A stretch of DNA of 64,000 bases from CALELF01 sp045617925 (GTDB lineage Bacteria; Synergistota; Synergistia; Synergistales; Synergistaceae). The translations under genes and the position numbers were made by a program. Location of the stretch: the NCBI GenBank assembly GCA_045617925.1, contig JAZLJR010000033.1:1-64000 (forward strand). The letters are read 5' to 3'. The notes under the pieces are model-generated. The model was not told the DNA's origin. It made no database searches and was given only the letters and a program-made list of their open reading frames with translations. Shown one piece after another: positions 16,599 through 24,987 of this stretch (positions within the stretch are counted from its first letter, which is position 1; every line of letters starts with the position of its first letter).

Positions 16599-17699
16599 TT
16601 ATCTTGATTCTAAAGTATATTTTACAGTAATAGGAGTGGCTTCGTGAGACACCAAACTTTCAACACCATTCCACGTAACTAAAGCCTTATTACCTTTACC
16701 ATAACGAATTATTACAGGAACCGACTCAACATCAAAGTTTTTAACCTCACCTTTCTTCATTAACCCTTGAAATATACGCCTATTAGGTGTAGTTACCCTT
16801 ATCCAAAGTACGTTGAGTGCTTTGACCACAACTACTTCCTTCCTCTTTGGTACAACACTTGTTTTTTGTGTAACAGTAGAACTAGCAGGTTTTGCACTTA
16901 TATTTCTGTTTTGTTGCTCCTGGTCAAGCCATTTAAATGAAGCAGAATCAGTTGGTAATTTTTTACTTGCATTTTCATCCACAGTTTGTGCATTATCATC
17001 ACTTGACTGTGGAATACTTTCGTTATCTACCTGATGAATATCATCGGTTGGTTTGCTATCATCATCCTCAGACTCAAAGTTATCTTTTTGCTCAATCACC
17101 TTGGTGTCTTCGGATTTCATTTTATCAAGTGGATTAAGACCCATTACAATTTCAGCTGGTGAAATAATTTGGGAAGCAATATCGCGACGCAACTGATAAA
17201 CAAAGTAAATAGCCAATAAGATTATGATAAGTAAAAATGAAATAAAAAAAGCTCGGTTTTTCTTGCTCGAAATGCTTACACTGTAAAATTTATGTTCATT
17301 TTTGTGTTCATTAAAAGTAGAATAAGTATTTTTTACCTCAAATGCCTCATCCGTTATAATACGGTCATACTCACGCCATACATTTTCTGCACTCAACAAT
17401 GCACAGTATTCACGCAAAAAAGCACGTAAAAAAGCTTTTGGCAAGGACATTGCTGCAATATTACCTTTTTCTATAGCATCAAGGACAGTACCTTTGATTC
17501 TTAATTGCTCAATTACCTGCTCTTTAGTCATGCCAGCTTTAATCCTAGCAGACTCCAATAGCTGCCCTAACTGTACAAAATCAATTGCAATATCACTAGC
17601 ATTTTTATCAACAGTGCCCCTAGAAAAATCTTCTCCAGCCTGTTCGGTATGTGCTATATTATCTACATTTTCAGTTTCAGAATTTTGCATCCATTCCAT
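16599..17699 (-). CDS. rodZ: RodZ-like cytoskeletal helix-turn-helix membrane protein
   Basis: RodZ links the MreB cytoskeleton to the membrane. The 366-residue protein has an N-terminal Xre/HTH_25 domain (LGQLLESARIKAGMTKEQ, residues about 48-115). One transmembrane helix follows (AFFISFLLIIILLAIYFV, about 152-170), then a disordered acidic and Ser/Thr linker and a C-terminal beta domain of the DUF4115 type (VLWIRVTTPNRRIFQG). This is the standard RodZ layout. It is last in the operon; its ATG lies inside the end of rpe (23-base overlap), with AAGGAAAAGG upstream. Confidence 0.85.
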   Translation of the reverse strand: MEWMQNSETENVDNIAHTEQAGEDFSRGTVDKNASDIAIDFVQLGQLLESARIKAGMTKEQVIEQLRIKGTVLDAIEKGNIAAMSLPKAFLRAFLREYCALLSAENVWREYDRIITDEAFEVKNTYSTFNEHKNEHKFYSVSISSKKNRAFFISFLLIIILLAIYFVYQLRRDIASQIISPAEIVMGLNPLDKMKSEDTKVIEQKDNFESEDDDSKPTDDIHQVDNESIPQSSDDNAQTVDENASKKLPTDSASFKWLDQEQQNRNISAKPASSTVTQKTSVVPKRKEVVVVKALNVLWIRVTTPNRRIFQGLMKKGEVKNFDVESVPVIIRYGKGNKALVTWNGVESLVSHEATPITVKYTLESR

Positions 17700-18396
17700 A
17701 GTGGTTCGCCTTTTCCTTTAACGCAATAACTGCACCAGCGGGATCCTGTGCACCATAGACAGCACTTCCTGCGACAAAAGCATCAACTCCTGCTCCAACT
17801 ATTTCAGTAATGTTTCCAACACCAACGCCACCATCAATTTCAATAACATAATTTAAATTATGTTCTTCACGGAATTTCTTTAGAAAACGAACATTATCTA
17901 AAGCTTCTTTTATGAAACTCTGTCCCCCGAACCCTGGGTTAACACTCATAACAAGCACTAAATCAAGGCTTGGTAATACCTGTGTTAAAAGGCTTGCACA
18001 TGTACCAGGATTTATTGCAACTCCAGCATAAAGTCCTGCATTTTTTATTCTTTGCACTGCACGGTGAATATGACGAGCAGCCTCGTAATGAACAGTAAGC
18101 ACATCTGTCCCCGTTTCAGCAAATAAATCTATAAAATCCTCTGCAGCTTCAACCATAATATGTGTATCAAGCAGTGCGTTAGGATACCTTTTACGCAAGG
18201 CTTTTACGAGTGAAGGACCATAAGAAAGATTGGGGACATAGTGTCCATCCATGATATCTATATGGAGCCAGTCTGCGCTATCTATTATTTTATCTGTGTG
18301 TCTGCCTATATCCAGCACATCAGCAGACAAAAGAGATGGAGCAATTATTACTCCTGTTCCTTTATTGTTATCCTTTAATTGAATTTGTCGTGCCAT
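17677..18396 (-). CDS. rpe: Ribulose-phosphate 3-epimerase
   Basis: The enzyme interconverts ribulose 5-phosphate and xylulose 5-phosphate in the pentose phosphate pathway. The 239-residue TIM barrel has APSLLSAD, the metal-binding DIMDGHYVPN, VNPGFGGQSF and the second catalytic Asp in EIDGGVG. The N-terminus carries about 15 more residues than usual (MARQIQLKDNNKGTGV). GAGG close before ATG 18396, within the 3' end of the PASTA gene, supports this start and shows coupling. Transketolase is encoded 4.6 kb away on the other strand. Confidence 0.95.
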   Translation of the reverse strand: MARQIQLKDNNKGTGVIIAPSLLSADVLDIGRHTDKIIDSADWLHIDIMDGHYVPNLSYGPSLVKALRKRYPNALLDTHIMVEAAEDFIDLFAETGTDVLTVHYEAARHIHRAVQRIKNAGLYAGVAINPGTCASLLTQVLPSLDLVLVMSVNPGFGGQSFIKEALDNVRFLKKFREEHNLNYVIEIDGGVGVGNITEIVGAGVDAFVAGSAVYGAQDPAGAVIALKEKANHYGMDAKF

Positions 18397-19769
18397 ACCT
18401 CTTCTCCCCCTAAATATATAGTTACCTTCGCAGTTCCATAGTATCTTGTATTCATTGATATATACTCTAAACTATGTGCCACTCCATCACGCAAGACCCT
18501 TGTACCATTATTATCGTTTATAACAATTTTCAAAGATAAATTATTCCCTGCAATTGGTGGAGTTTGGTAACGTATCTTTGCAATTTTACCAGTGTATGAA
18601 AGTTGTTCCGCCGTTTGTTTCTTTTCTTCTATTGCGTTTTTGGGGACAGTAGGCTGAACGGCAGGTGAAGCAACTTGAGCTTGCGGCTTTGTGGTCTGAG
18701 TTATTTGCCCTGTACCTTTCTTGGCTTGTTGGGTCACATCAGATTTTGCAGTTATTTTGCTAGCATCAGCTGTTTTTTGTGTTACTTGTTTTTTTGTTTT
18801 AGTATCTTCAGCTATTTTTTGTTTCTTATCTTTGACAGTTTCTTGTTTTTTAGCTAACTCTTTTTTAGAAGCTACCTTTTGATTTACATCTGTTTTCTGC
18901 TTTATTACTTCCTTTGTTTTCTTGTTGAGTTGTGGCTTCCTTGCTAAATTTTCATCTTGAGCTTCTCTCTCTATTTCTTCTCTGTTTTCTACAACAACAC
19001 GCTTTATAGGAGCAGTTTTCTGCGCAGAATTTTCTCTTTCTATAGACAGGTCATCAACAGCTTCAGTGCTAGAAACGAAAATACTAACCGCAGTCCCTGT
19101 TGAGACGCTAAGCCCAGCATTTGGTGTTTGGCTAACTACGCATCCCTCTGTAACCGTTGCACTGCGTTTCAATTGCACATCACCAAGCTTTAATCCGCTT
19201 GCTTCAATCGCTTTTGTAGCCTCGGCTTGTGTTTTGCCAATTACATTTGGAATTTGTATCAGTGAAGCCCCCTCTCCTGTTGAAGAAACTAGAAGCGTAA
19301 TTTTTGTTCCAGTATCAACTGTTTGTGGAGATGAAGGATTTTGTGCAAAAACAAACCCGGCGACATGCTCTTTGTTGGGTATTTTTCTAATCTCATCAAC
19401 TGTTAATCCCAAGTTTTGCAATGTTTTTACTGCATCTTCTAACTTCATACCAGTTACATCGGGAATTTCCATACTAGAACCACCAAAACTAACTCTCAAA
19501 TAGACAGTTGAGCCTTTAGCTTGTTTTGTCCCCGCTTCAAAACTCTGTGACACTACAGTATCAGTTGGAGCAGAAGCAGTAACCTTGTCTATAAAAGGCA
19601 TAAAACCTGCATCCTTCATAGCAGTGATAGCCTCTTGAGATGTCATACCTACTACGTCAGGCACAACATTGCTTGAACTGGAATAAAAAATAGATTTTAT
19701 TCCCAAAAAGCCACAAATTAACATAACAATTACACAAACAACAGAAACAAACCCCTTATAATTTCCCAT
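18375..19769 (-). CDS. PASTA-domain membrane protein without a kinase domain
   Basis: 464 residues. An N-terminal transmembrane helix (residues 7-28) is followed by three PASTA repeats (about 36-97, 99-163 and 170-238), each opening with PDV-x-GM or PNV-x-GK. PASTA domains bind muropeptides or wall polymer. A Lys/Gln/Thr-rich linker (about 240-380) then leads to a C-terminal domain of about 80 residues (TGKIAKIRYQTPPIAG onward) that I do not recognise. There is no Ser/Thr kinase domain. The gene sits between rsmB and rpe, where Firmicutes usually have prkC. Start ATG 19769 follows rsmB by 16 bases. Confidence 0.85.
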   Translation of the reverse strand: MGNYKGFVSVVCVIVMLICGFLGIKSIFYSSSSNVVPDVVGMTSQEAITAMKDAGFMPFIDKVTASAPTDTVVSQSFEAGTKQAKGSTVYLRVSFGGSSMEIPDVTGMKLEDAVKTLQNLGLTVDEIRKIPNKEHVAGFVFAQNPSSPQTVDTGTKITLLVSSTGEGASLIQIPNVIGKTQAEATKAIEASGLKLGDVQLKRSATVTEGCVVSQTPNAGLSVSTGTAVSIFVSSTEAVDDLSIERENSAQKTAPIKRVVVENREEIEREAQDENLARKPQLNKKTKEVIKQKTDVNQKVASKKELAKKQETVKDKKQKIAEDTKTKKQVTQKTADASKITAKSDVTQQAKKGTGQITQTTKPQAQVASPAVQPTVPKNAIEEKKQTAEQLSYTGKIAKIRYQTPPIAGNNLSLKIVINDNNGTRVLRDGVAHSLEYISMNTRYYGTAKVTIYLGGEEVWHDKFN

Positions 19770-19785
19770 TTTAACTATCTCCTAT

Positions 19786-21123
19786 CTATTTTTTCTTAAA
19801 CAACGCCATGTAAAAACCATCTACCCACGGCAAATCTGGAAATATTGCTGTGCCATAAGGTTTAGCAGGCGAAGTAAATTTTTCTTTCAATCGCAGTGGG
19901 AGTTCCACTATCTCTGTTGAGTTTGCAATACAATCTGCAACAACTTCCTCATTTTCAGCACGAAACAGACTACAAGTTGAGTAAAGCAAAAAACCTCCAG
20001 GCTTTAAAAGGCTAAAAGCTCGTGTTAAAAGTTTCTTTTGTAGGATGGCATTTTCCTTTACATCTTTTGGTTCAAGTCTCCATTTTGAGTCGGGATGTCT
20101 GGCCCATGTTCCACTACCGCTACAGGGTGCGTCAAGCAAAATTGCATCTGGCCTATCCATCATTTTTAAAAGTAAACTATTACCGCACTGTAATGACACA
20201 CGTTCCTTTACATGTAGCCTTGCCATTTCAGCATCTGCGGATGGGATTTTACCTTCACTCAAATCCCATCCGATAACCTTTGCGTTTGGCAAAAGTAAGG
20301 CAAGCTGTGCAGTTTTAACACCTCTGCCACAACACATGTCCAAGACAGTTATATCACTCTTTTGCTCTAATCTTTCAGCCAAAGCAATAGGCACAAGCAT
20401 AGATGACTCAGACTGTGGCATGATATCACCTCTGTTAAAACCGGGCAGATCTAGAGGAAATGGATTTGAAGCTGTGCGGACAGAACAAGAAACATCCGGT
20501 GAAGCCCAAGCAAGGCGTTCTTCTTCAGAGTTAAATTCTTTCAAATATTCATCTCTATCAACATATGGCGCTAACCTTAAGGAAAGATACTTTTTCATCC
20601 CCATATTGGTAACAAGCTTTTTTGCCACTGGCATTGTTAATTCTCTTGCCCACGTAGCAGCTGCCCATCCAGGCACACCATAAAAAAGTGCAGAATCACT
20701 CAATTCTGAGCTTTTTTCCAAATGCTTTAAGAGTTTATATCCTTCGTCTTCCACAGTATGCAAAACAGCATTCACCAATGGCGCATCCTCAGGATGTCCA
20801 GCATTCTTGACAACACCAACTAACCCATTAACCAACACTGGCAACGCAAAATGCTTTAATTCAAAAATTCCTGCCACACCAACCATCAATGCATTACGCG
20901 TAACTACATTAAGACTAGCAATGTTTCTTTTGCAGTATTTTTGAAGCACTGCTTTCCAAAGTGTTTCTCGCCTTAACACACAATAAAGTAGCGTAGCAGT
21001 CAGTCGCCTATCACTAGTGGCAATGTCATTATATACACGACGCAAAGCTTCCGAAGCAAAAGTACCTTTTGTCTCATCCTTTACTTCACTATATAAATTT
21101 ACAGTTGCCTCTAAACCTCGCAT
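19786..21123 (-). CDS. rsmB: 16S rRNA (cytosine-967-C5)-methyltransferase
   Basis: The enzyme methylates C967 of 16S rRNA. The roughly 445-residue protein has an N-terminal NusB-like RNA-binding domain (about 1-140) and a C-terminal Rossmann methyltransferase. The latter shows SAM motif VLDMCCGRGVKTAQLA, motif IV LLDAPCSGSGTW and motif VI YSTCSLFRAENEE with both catalytic Cys. The frame opens at a TTG (21135), but GAGGTG before ATG 21123 makes the ATG the better start. It lies downstream of the YugP-like peptidase in the same operon. Confidence 0.9.
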   Translation of the reverse strand: MRGLEATVNLYSEVKDETKGTFASEALRRVYNDIATSDRRLTATLLYCVLRRETLWKAVLQKYCKRNIASLNVVTRNALMVGVAGIFELKHFALPVLVNGLVGVVKNAGHPEDAPLVNAVLHTVEDEGYKLLKHLEKSSELSDSALFYGVPGWAAATWARELTMPVAKKLVTNMGMKKYLSLRLAPYVDRDEYLKEFNSEEERLAWASPDVSCSVRTASNPFPLDLPGFNRGDIMPQSESSMLVPIALAERLEQKSDITVLDMCCGRGVKTAQLALLLPNAKVIGWDLSEGKIPSADAEMARLHVKERVSLQCGNSLLLKMMDRPDAILLDAPCSGSGTWARHPDSKWRLEPKDVKENAILQKKLLTRAFSLLKPGGFLLYSTCSLFRAENEEVVADCIANSTEIVELPLRLKEKFTSPAKPYGTAIFPDLPWVDGFYMALFKKK

Positions 21124-21137
21124 CGTGCACCTCAAAA

Positions 21138-21836
21138 TTATCTTCTTCTAGATGACATCCCTACAATAGCAATCAAACGAAGCACCTGCAAAGCAGCCAT
21201 AAGTGCAGCAGCCACATAGGTCAAAGCCGCAGCATCAAGGACTTTTTTAGCACCAACTAATTCTTCACCAGAAAGTGTATCCGTTTCTTTTAACATTTTC
21301 AACGCTCTAGCACTCGCATCAAACTCCACTGGGAGTGTAACAAGCTGAAAAACAAGAACGCCACAGAATAACAATATACCAATCTGTGCTAATCCAAGCG
21401 CACCAAACAAGAGCCCAATTAAGAGTAGGGGCATGGAAGCAAAAGAGCACACCTGCACAGCTGGTGCAATAGCGTTTCTTAAGCGGAGAAAAGTGTACCC
21501 CTCTTTATCTTGGATTGCATGTCCAGTCTCGTGGGCAGCAACACCAATTGCAGCAATGCTAGGATATCCATTCACACTAGAAGAAAGACGAAGCACCTTT
21601 GCTCTTGGATCATAATGATCAGTTAATTCACCATTGATATGCTCTATTGACACACTACTAAGCCCCGCTCTGTCCAATAACATTCTACAAATTTGTGTTG
21701 CACTAGCGCCATTTCGTGCAGCGACACGACTATAAGTGTTAAAAGCAGAATGCACCTTCCACTGTGCCCACATAGAAAGCACAATTGCGGGCAAAAGAAT
21801 AATAAATGTTGGATCAAAAAAATATGGGAAAAACAT
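21138..21836 (-). CDS. YugP-like neutral zinc metallopeptidase, membrane-bound
   Basis: 232 residues. The zinc motif HETGH is near residue 101 (GVAAHETGHAIQDKEG). Hydrophobic segments at the N-terminus (FIILLPAIVLSMWAQ), the middle (LLIGLLFGALGLAQIGILLFCG) and the C-terminus mark an integral membrane protease of the YugP/Zn_peptidase_2 family. Its substrate is unknown. The family commonly sits upstream of rsmB, as here. Its ATG overlaps the previous stop as TAATG, and GGAGG lies about 9 bases upstream, so translation is coupled to the preceding gene. Confidence 0.9.
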   Translation of the reverse strand: MFFPYFFDPTFIILLPAIVLSMWAQWKVHSAFNTYSRVAARNGASATQICRMLLDRAGLSSVSIEHINGELTDHYDPRAKVLRLSSSVNGYPSIAAIGVAAHETGHAIQDKEGYTFLRLRNAIAPAVQVCSFASMPLLLIGLLFGALGLAQIGILLFCGVLVFQLVTLPVEFDASARALKMLKETDTLSGEELVGAKKVLDAAALTYVAAALMAALQVLRLIAIVGMSSRRR

Positions 21837-22606
21837 TACACAATATCCTCCTTATAAAATTTTGCAATTAAATCTATAATACATCGCATTGCGTCTTCTG
21901 TTACATTGGTAGGAAGAAGCAACAAATTATTCCATAATTCAACTTGAATGTCTTTTTTTATCAAAAATTGAAAAATCTCACTTGATTTTTCTGCCATTAC
22001 AGCAAATACGGGGTAACTTGCCACTTCGCCTTCTCTCTCGCATACAGGTTTCAAAAAGGCAGAAAGCCCAAAATAGGCAAAAAGCGTCATGTAATTTGCC
22101 ACAGCTATGCGTCTCCTTCGCTTTTGCTCTTCTGCTTCAAAAAGAAAATCAATTAAATTTTTTTTCTGCAAATCCCCAGGAGGGGAAGCCTCTGCACACA
22201 AACACTTTGCCAATTTTTCGTCATCTGTTGCATAGAAATAAGTGTCATCCAACAGACAAATGGAAACATCTCCAAACATCCCTGCATACAAACTTTTTCC
22301 ATCAATTATCTTGTTTGCAGAAAAATTTTCTGTAAAATCTTCAAAAAAAATAATATTATTTTTTTTACAAAAACTCTTTAATAATTCAATATCCCCAAGA
22401 AAGCCAAATTTTGGCTTGTAATAAATTGCCTTGGCATTTATCGCCATTTTGCTAAATTCATCTATGTTAAAAAAATTGTCAGTAGTAAATATGATGTCAC
22501 AGGAGATATCATAAAATTTTTTAATATCATTGTGCAATAAAATGCTTGATACAACTACATATTTTCTACTCAAGTAACTTATATAAACTTTTTCCAGACT
22601 AATCAT
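21836..22606 (-). CDS. Degenerate DegT/DnrJ-type (PLP aminotransferase fold) protein, no visible PLP lysine
   Basis: 256 residues. The middle follows the order of DegT/DnrJ/EryC1 aminotransferases: a strand ending in IIFFEDFTENFSAN (in place of the usual P-V-I-E-D-A-A-x-x-x-G), then YAGMFGDVSICLL (the usual GDIGCFSF, residues 108-119), then YATDDEKLAKCL (the usual TDDEELAERL). Between the last two, where the family has K-x-x-T-x-G-E-G-G with the PLP-binding Lys, only DDTYF remains. The catalytic lysine and glycine loop are therefore gone and the protein is shorter than the usual 360-400 residues. It is probably non-catalytic. It is the first gene of the yugP-rsmB-PASTA-rpe-rodZ operon, where def/fmt often sit in related genomes. 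Confidence 0.5.
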   Translation of the reverse strand: MISLEKVYISYLSRKYVVVSSILLHNDIKKFYDISCDIIFTTDNFFNIDEFSKMAINAKAIYYKPKFGFLGDIELLKSFCKKNNIIFFEDFTENFSANKIIDGKSLYAGMFGDVSICLLDDTYFYATDDEKLAKCLCAEASPPGDLQKKNLIDFLFEAEEQKRRRRIAVANYMTLFAYFGLSAFLKPVCEREGEVASYPVFAVMAEKSSEIFQFLIKKDIQVELWNNLLLLPTNVTEDAMRCIIDLIAKFYKEDIV

Positions 22607-22641
22607 TTCTTTGTCATTTTCTACCCAAATAAAATTTTGAT

Positions 22642-22663
22642 TATAATATCACAAAATTTGTGA
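22642..22663. promoter_or_regulatory. Overlapping divergent -10 elements with a 15-bp palindrome
   Basis: GATTATAATATC reads as a -10 on both strands (plus TATAAT 22642-22647). Beside it is TCACAAAATTTGTGA (22649-22663), a perfect palindrome around a central A. On the plus strand it falls at the predicted start site; on the minus strand it lies just upstream of the -10. It is a candidate shared operator for the small membrane protein/transketolase unit and the yugP operon. Neither side has a good -35. Confidence 0.45.
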
Positions 22664-22708
22664 AAAATACCCGAAAAAATAAAAAAATCCTTGCAAAAAT
22701 TTCATCTT

Positions 22709-22963
22709 ATGCGTAAAATATCAACCATGAAACGACCGTTAGTTATGATACTTTCATTTGTAACGATTATTTGCTTTGGCTATTGCCTTGGAGCTCTTGG
22801 TGTGACGACTATTGGCAACCCACATTGGAAGCTCGTTTTTTTATGGCTTTTTGCTGGCTTGATATCTGCATTTTGTGCAGTCGCACTTTGGAAAAGTTAC
22901 TTGAAAGAGCTAGAAGCAAAGGACAATTTGCAAAACAGGTGTAAGAAAACACCTTTTGAATAA
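22709..22963 (+). CDS. Small two-helix membrane protein, function unknown
   Basis: About 84 residues with two transmembrane helices (LVMILSFVTIICFGYCLGAL and LVFLWLFAGLISAFCAVAL) and a charged C-terminal tail. No family recognised. The start is uncertain: a TTG at 22691, ATG 22709 and ATG 22727 are all in frame and none has a good ribosome-binding site. It ends 23 bases before the transketolase gene and shares its upstream promoter region, so the two are probably co-transcribed. Confidence 0.6.
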   Translation: MRKISTMKRPLVMILSFVTIICFGYCLGALGVTTIGNPHWKLVFLWLFAGLISAFCAVALWKSYLKELEAKDNLQNRCKKTPFE

Positions 22964-22986
22964 AAACTTAGAGTGGAGGTTTTCAC

Positions 22987-24924
22987 ATGTTAAAGAATGC
23001 ACCAGAGATTTTTAATTTCAAAGCAGAAACTCTGTCAGACGCAACAGAAGCAGTTCTAAAAAAAGAAGCTGCCATTGCACGTGGTTGGGCTGTTGTTGCA
23101 ACATCTGTTGCAAACAGTGGTCACCCAGCAGGGGCACTATCAAGCGAAGATATCTATACACTTCTTCTTGCTTGTGCTAACACTACCCCTCAAAATCAAG
23201 GAACAGATGAGCAGGATAGAATAGTAGTAAGCCATGGTCATACAAGTGCAGGCTTCTATGCAGCTCTCGCACCAAACGGATTTATTGATCCTCTTACAAT
23301 GGGAGCTAACTTCCGTCGTGTTGGAAGTGCTTTCCAAGGCCATGTTGAACGTGACGTGCCAGGTTGTGACTGGGGAACAGGAAACCTCGGTCAAGGACTT
23401 TCCTCCGGCGTCGGCTTTGCACTTGCAGCCAAAGCGAAGAATGCTCCTTTTCACACATGGGTTGTGTTGGGAGATGGCGAACAGGTCAAGGGTCAGCTTG
23501 CAGAGGCACGCCGTGTTGCAGTAAAAGAGAATTTGCACATTTCAGCAATTATAGACAACAATGATATTCAAATTTCTGGTCACCTAAGTGATGTTATGCC
23601 AGTAAACATTGAGGCTCTTTGGGCAGCAGATGGCTGGCAGGTCATTCACGCAGATGGTCACAATTTCAAAGAATTATATGCTGCAATGAGAAAGGCAAGA
23701 TTTGCAGACAAGCCAACAGTTATCATTGCACACACAATTATGGGTAAGGGCGTTTCCTTCATGGAAAACATTCCTGATTACCACGGAAAACCTGCAGGTG
23801 ACAAAACAGAACAAGCCTTGAAAGAGTTAGGACTTGATCCTTCAATTTATGCACAGGCAAAAGAGCTTCGTGCAACAAAACCAGCACCAAAGGGAAGAGA
23901 AGTTGAACGTTTTGTGCCAAACATTGACACTGGCACTCCAATCACATATGGTCCAGAGGACAAAAAGGACAATAGAGGTGCTTTTGGTAAAGCATTGGCA
24001 GAAGTTGGTCTCTTGAACTATAAAAAGGCAGATAAATCACCAATTCTCGTCTTTGACTGTGACCTTGCAGGAGCAGTCAAGACAAGTGATTTCAAGAAAG
24101 CTTGCCCAGACAACTTTATTGAAGTCGGTATTCAGGAACACAACACAGCAACCCTAGCCGGTGTTGCTTCCACAGCGGGCGTTGTGGCGGTTTGGGCAGA
24201 ATTTGGCTGTTTTGGTGCAGATGAAGTCTTCAACCAGCAACGTTTGAATGACATCAACCGTGCAACTACAAAAACTGTCTTAACCCACGTTGGTCTTGAC
24301 GTTGGTGAAGATGGTATGACACACCAGTGCATAGACTACGTTGGACTCTTCAATAATACATTTGGCTGGAAAGTTTTTGTTCCAGCAGATCCAAACCAGA
24401 CAGACAGAGCAATTCGCGCCATGTTAAAAGACAATGGCAATGTTTGTGTTGCGATGGGGCGTTCTGTTATGCTCCCAGTCCTCGCAGAAGATGGCACACC
24501 ATTCTTCGGTGGTGATTACAAATTTGAGAACGGAAAAATTGACGAAATTCGCAAGGGATCAGATGTTGCAATTCTTGCAATGGGGCACGTTGTTTCACAA
24601 GCAGTTGCAGCAGGAGACGAATTGAAGGCACAAGGCATTTCTGTTCAAGTCCTCCACTGTGCCACACCACTTGCAATGAAGGCAGAAGACCTTACAGCAC
24701 TCGTTGGCAATAAACCGCTTCTCACAGTTGAAGACCACCACGTTGCAACCGGTATCGGTGCAATTGCAGCAAGGCTCTTTGCACTTGCTGGAAAGGCAAC
24801 AAAGATTAAGTGCCTTGGCGTAACTCGTTATGGCGATTCTGGCTCTGCAAAAGATGCCGTCGCTGCCATGGGACTTGATAAAGCAGGAATTTTAGCAGGA
24901 GTAAAAGAATTACTCGGCAAATAA
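22987..24924 (+). CDS. tkt: Transketolase
   Basis: The enzyme moves two-carbon units between sugar phosphates in the non-oxidative pentose phosphate pathway, using thiamine diphosphate. The 645-residue single chain has SGHPAGALSS, the ThDP site GDGEQVKGQ...IDNNDIQ (about 160-200), the pyrimidine-domain block EVGIQEHNTA with its catalytic Glu, and a C-terminal domain. GGAGG lies 7 bases before ATG 22987. It works with rpe, which is on the opposite strand 4.6 kb upstream. A strong terminator follows. Confidence 0.95.
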   Translation: MLKNAPEIFNFKAETLSDATEAVLKKEAAIARGWAVVATSVANSGHPAGALSSEDIYTLLLACANTTPQNQGTDEQDRIVVSHGHTSAGFYAALAPNGFIDPLTMGANFRRVGSAFQGHVERDVPGCDWGTGNLGQGLSSGVGFALAAKAKNAPFHTWVVLGDGEQVKGQLAEARRVAVKENLHISAIIDNNDIQISGHLSDVMPVNIEALWAADGWQVIHADGHNFKELYAAMRKARFADKPTVIIAHTIMGKGVSFMENIPDYHGKPAGDKTEQALKELGLDPSIYAQAKELRATKPAPKGREVERFVPNIDTGTPITYGPEDKKDNRGAFGKALAEVGLLNYKKADKSPILVFDCDLAGAVKTSDFKKACPDNFIEVGIQEHNTATLAGVASTAGVVAVWAEFGCFGADEVFNQQRLNDINRATTKTVLTHVGLDVGEDGMTHQCIDYVGLFNNTFGWKVFVPADPNQTDRAIRAMLKDNGNVCVAMGRSVMLPVLAEDGTPFFGGDYKFENGKIDEIRKGSDVAILAMGHVVSQAVAAGDELKAQGISVQVLHCATPLAMKAEDLTALVGNKPLLTVEDHHVATGIGAIAARLFALAGKATKIKCLGVTRYGDSGSAKDAVAAMGLDKAGILAGVKELLGK

Positions 24925-24936
24925 TTTGTAAATATT

Positions 24937-24974
24937 AACGGATAATGGACATAGTGTCCGTTATCCGTTTTTTT
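24937..24974 (+). terminator. Terminator after transketolase
   Basis: A 15-bp stem (24937-24951 with 24955-24969, one T-G pair), loop TAG, is followed by a T run to 24974. It ends only 13 bases before the trmI start. Confidence 0.85.
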
Positions 24975-24987
24975 ACGAGGTAGTGAA

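Noticed and set aside
20045..20683. Long plus-strand open frame (212 codons) opposite rsmB
   Set aside because: It is the antisense shadow of a well-supported rsmB; composition and lack of any motif mark it as chance.
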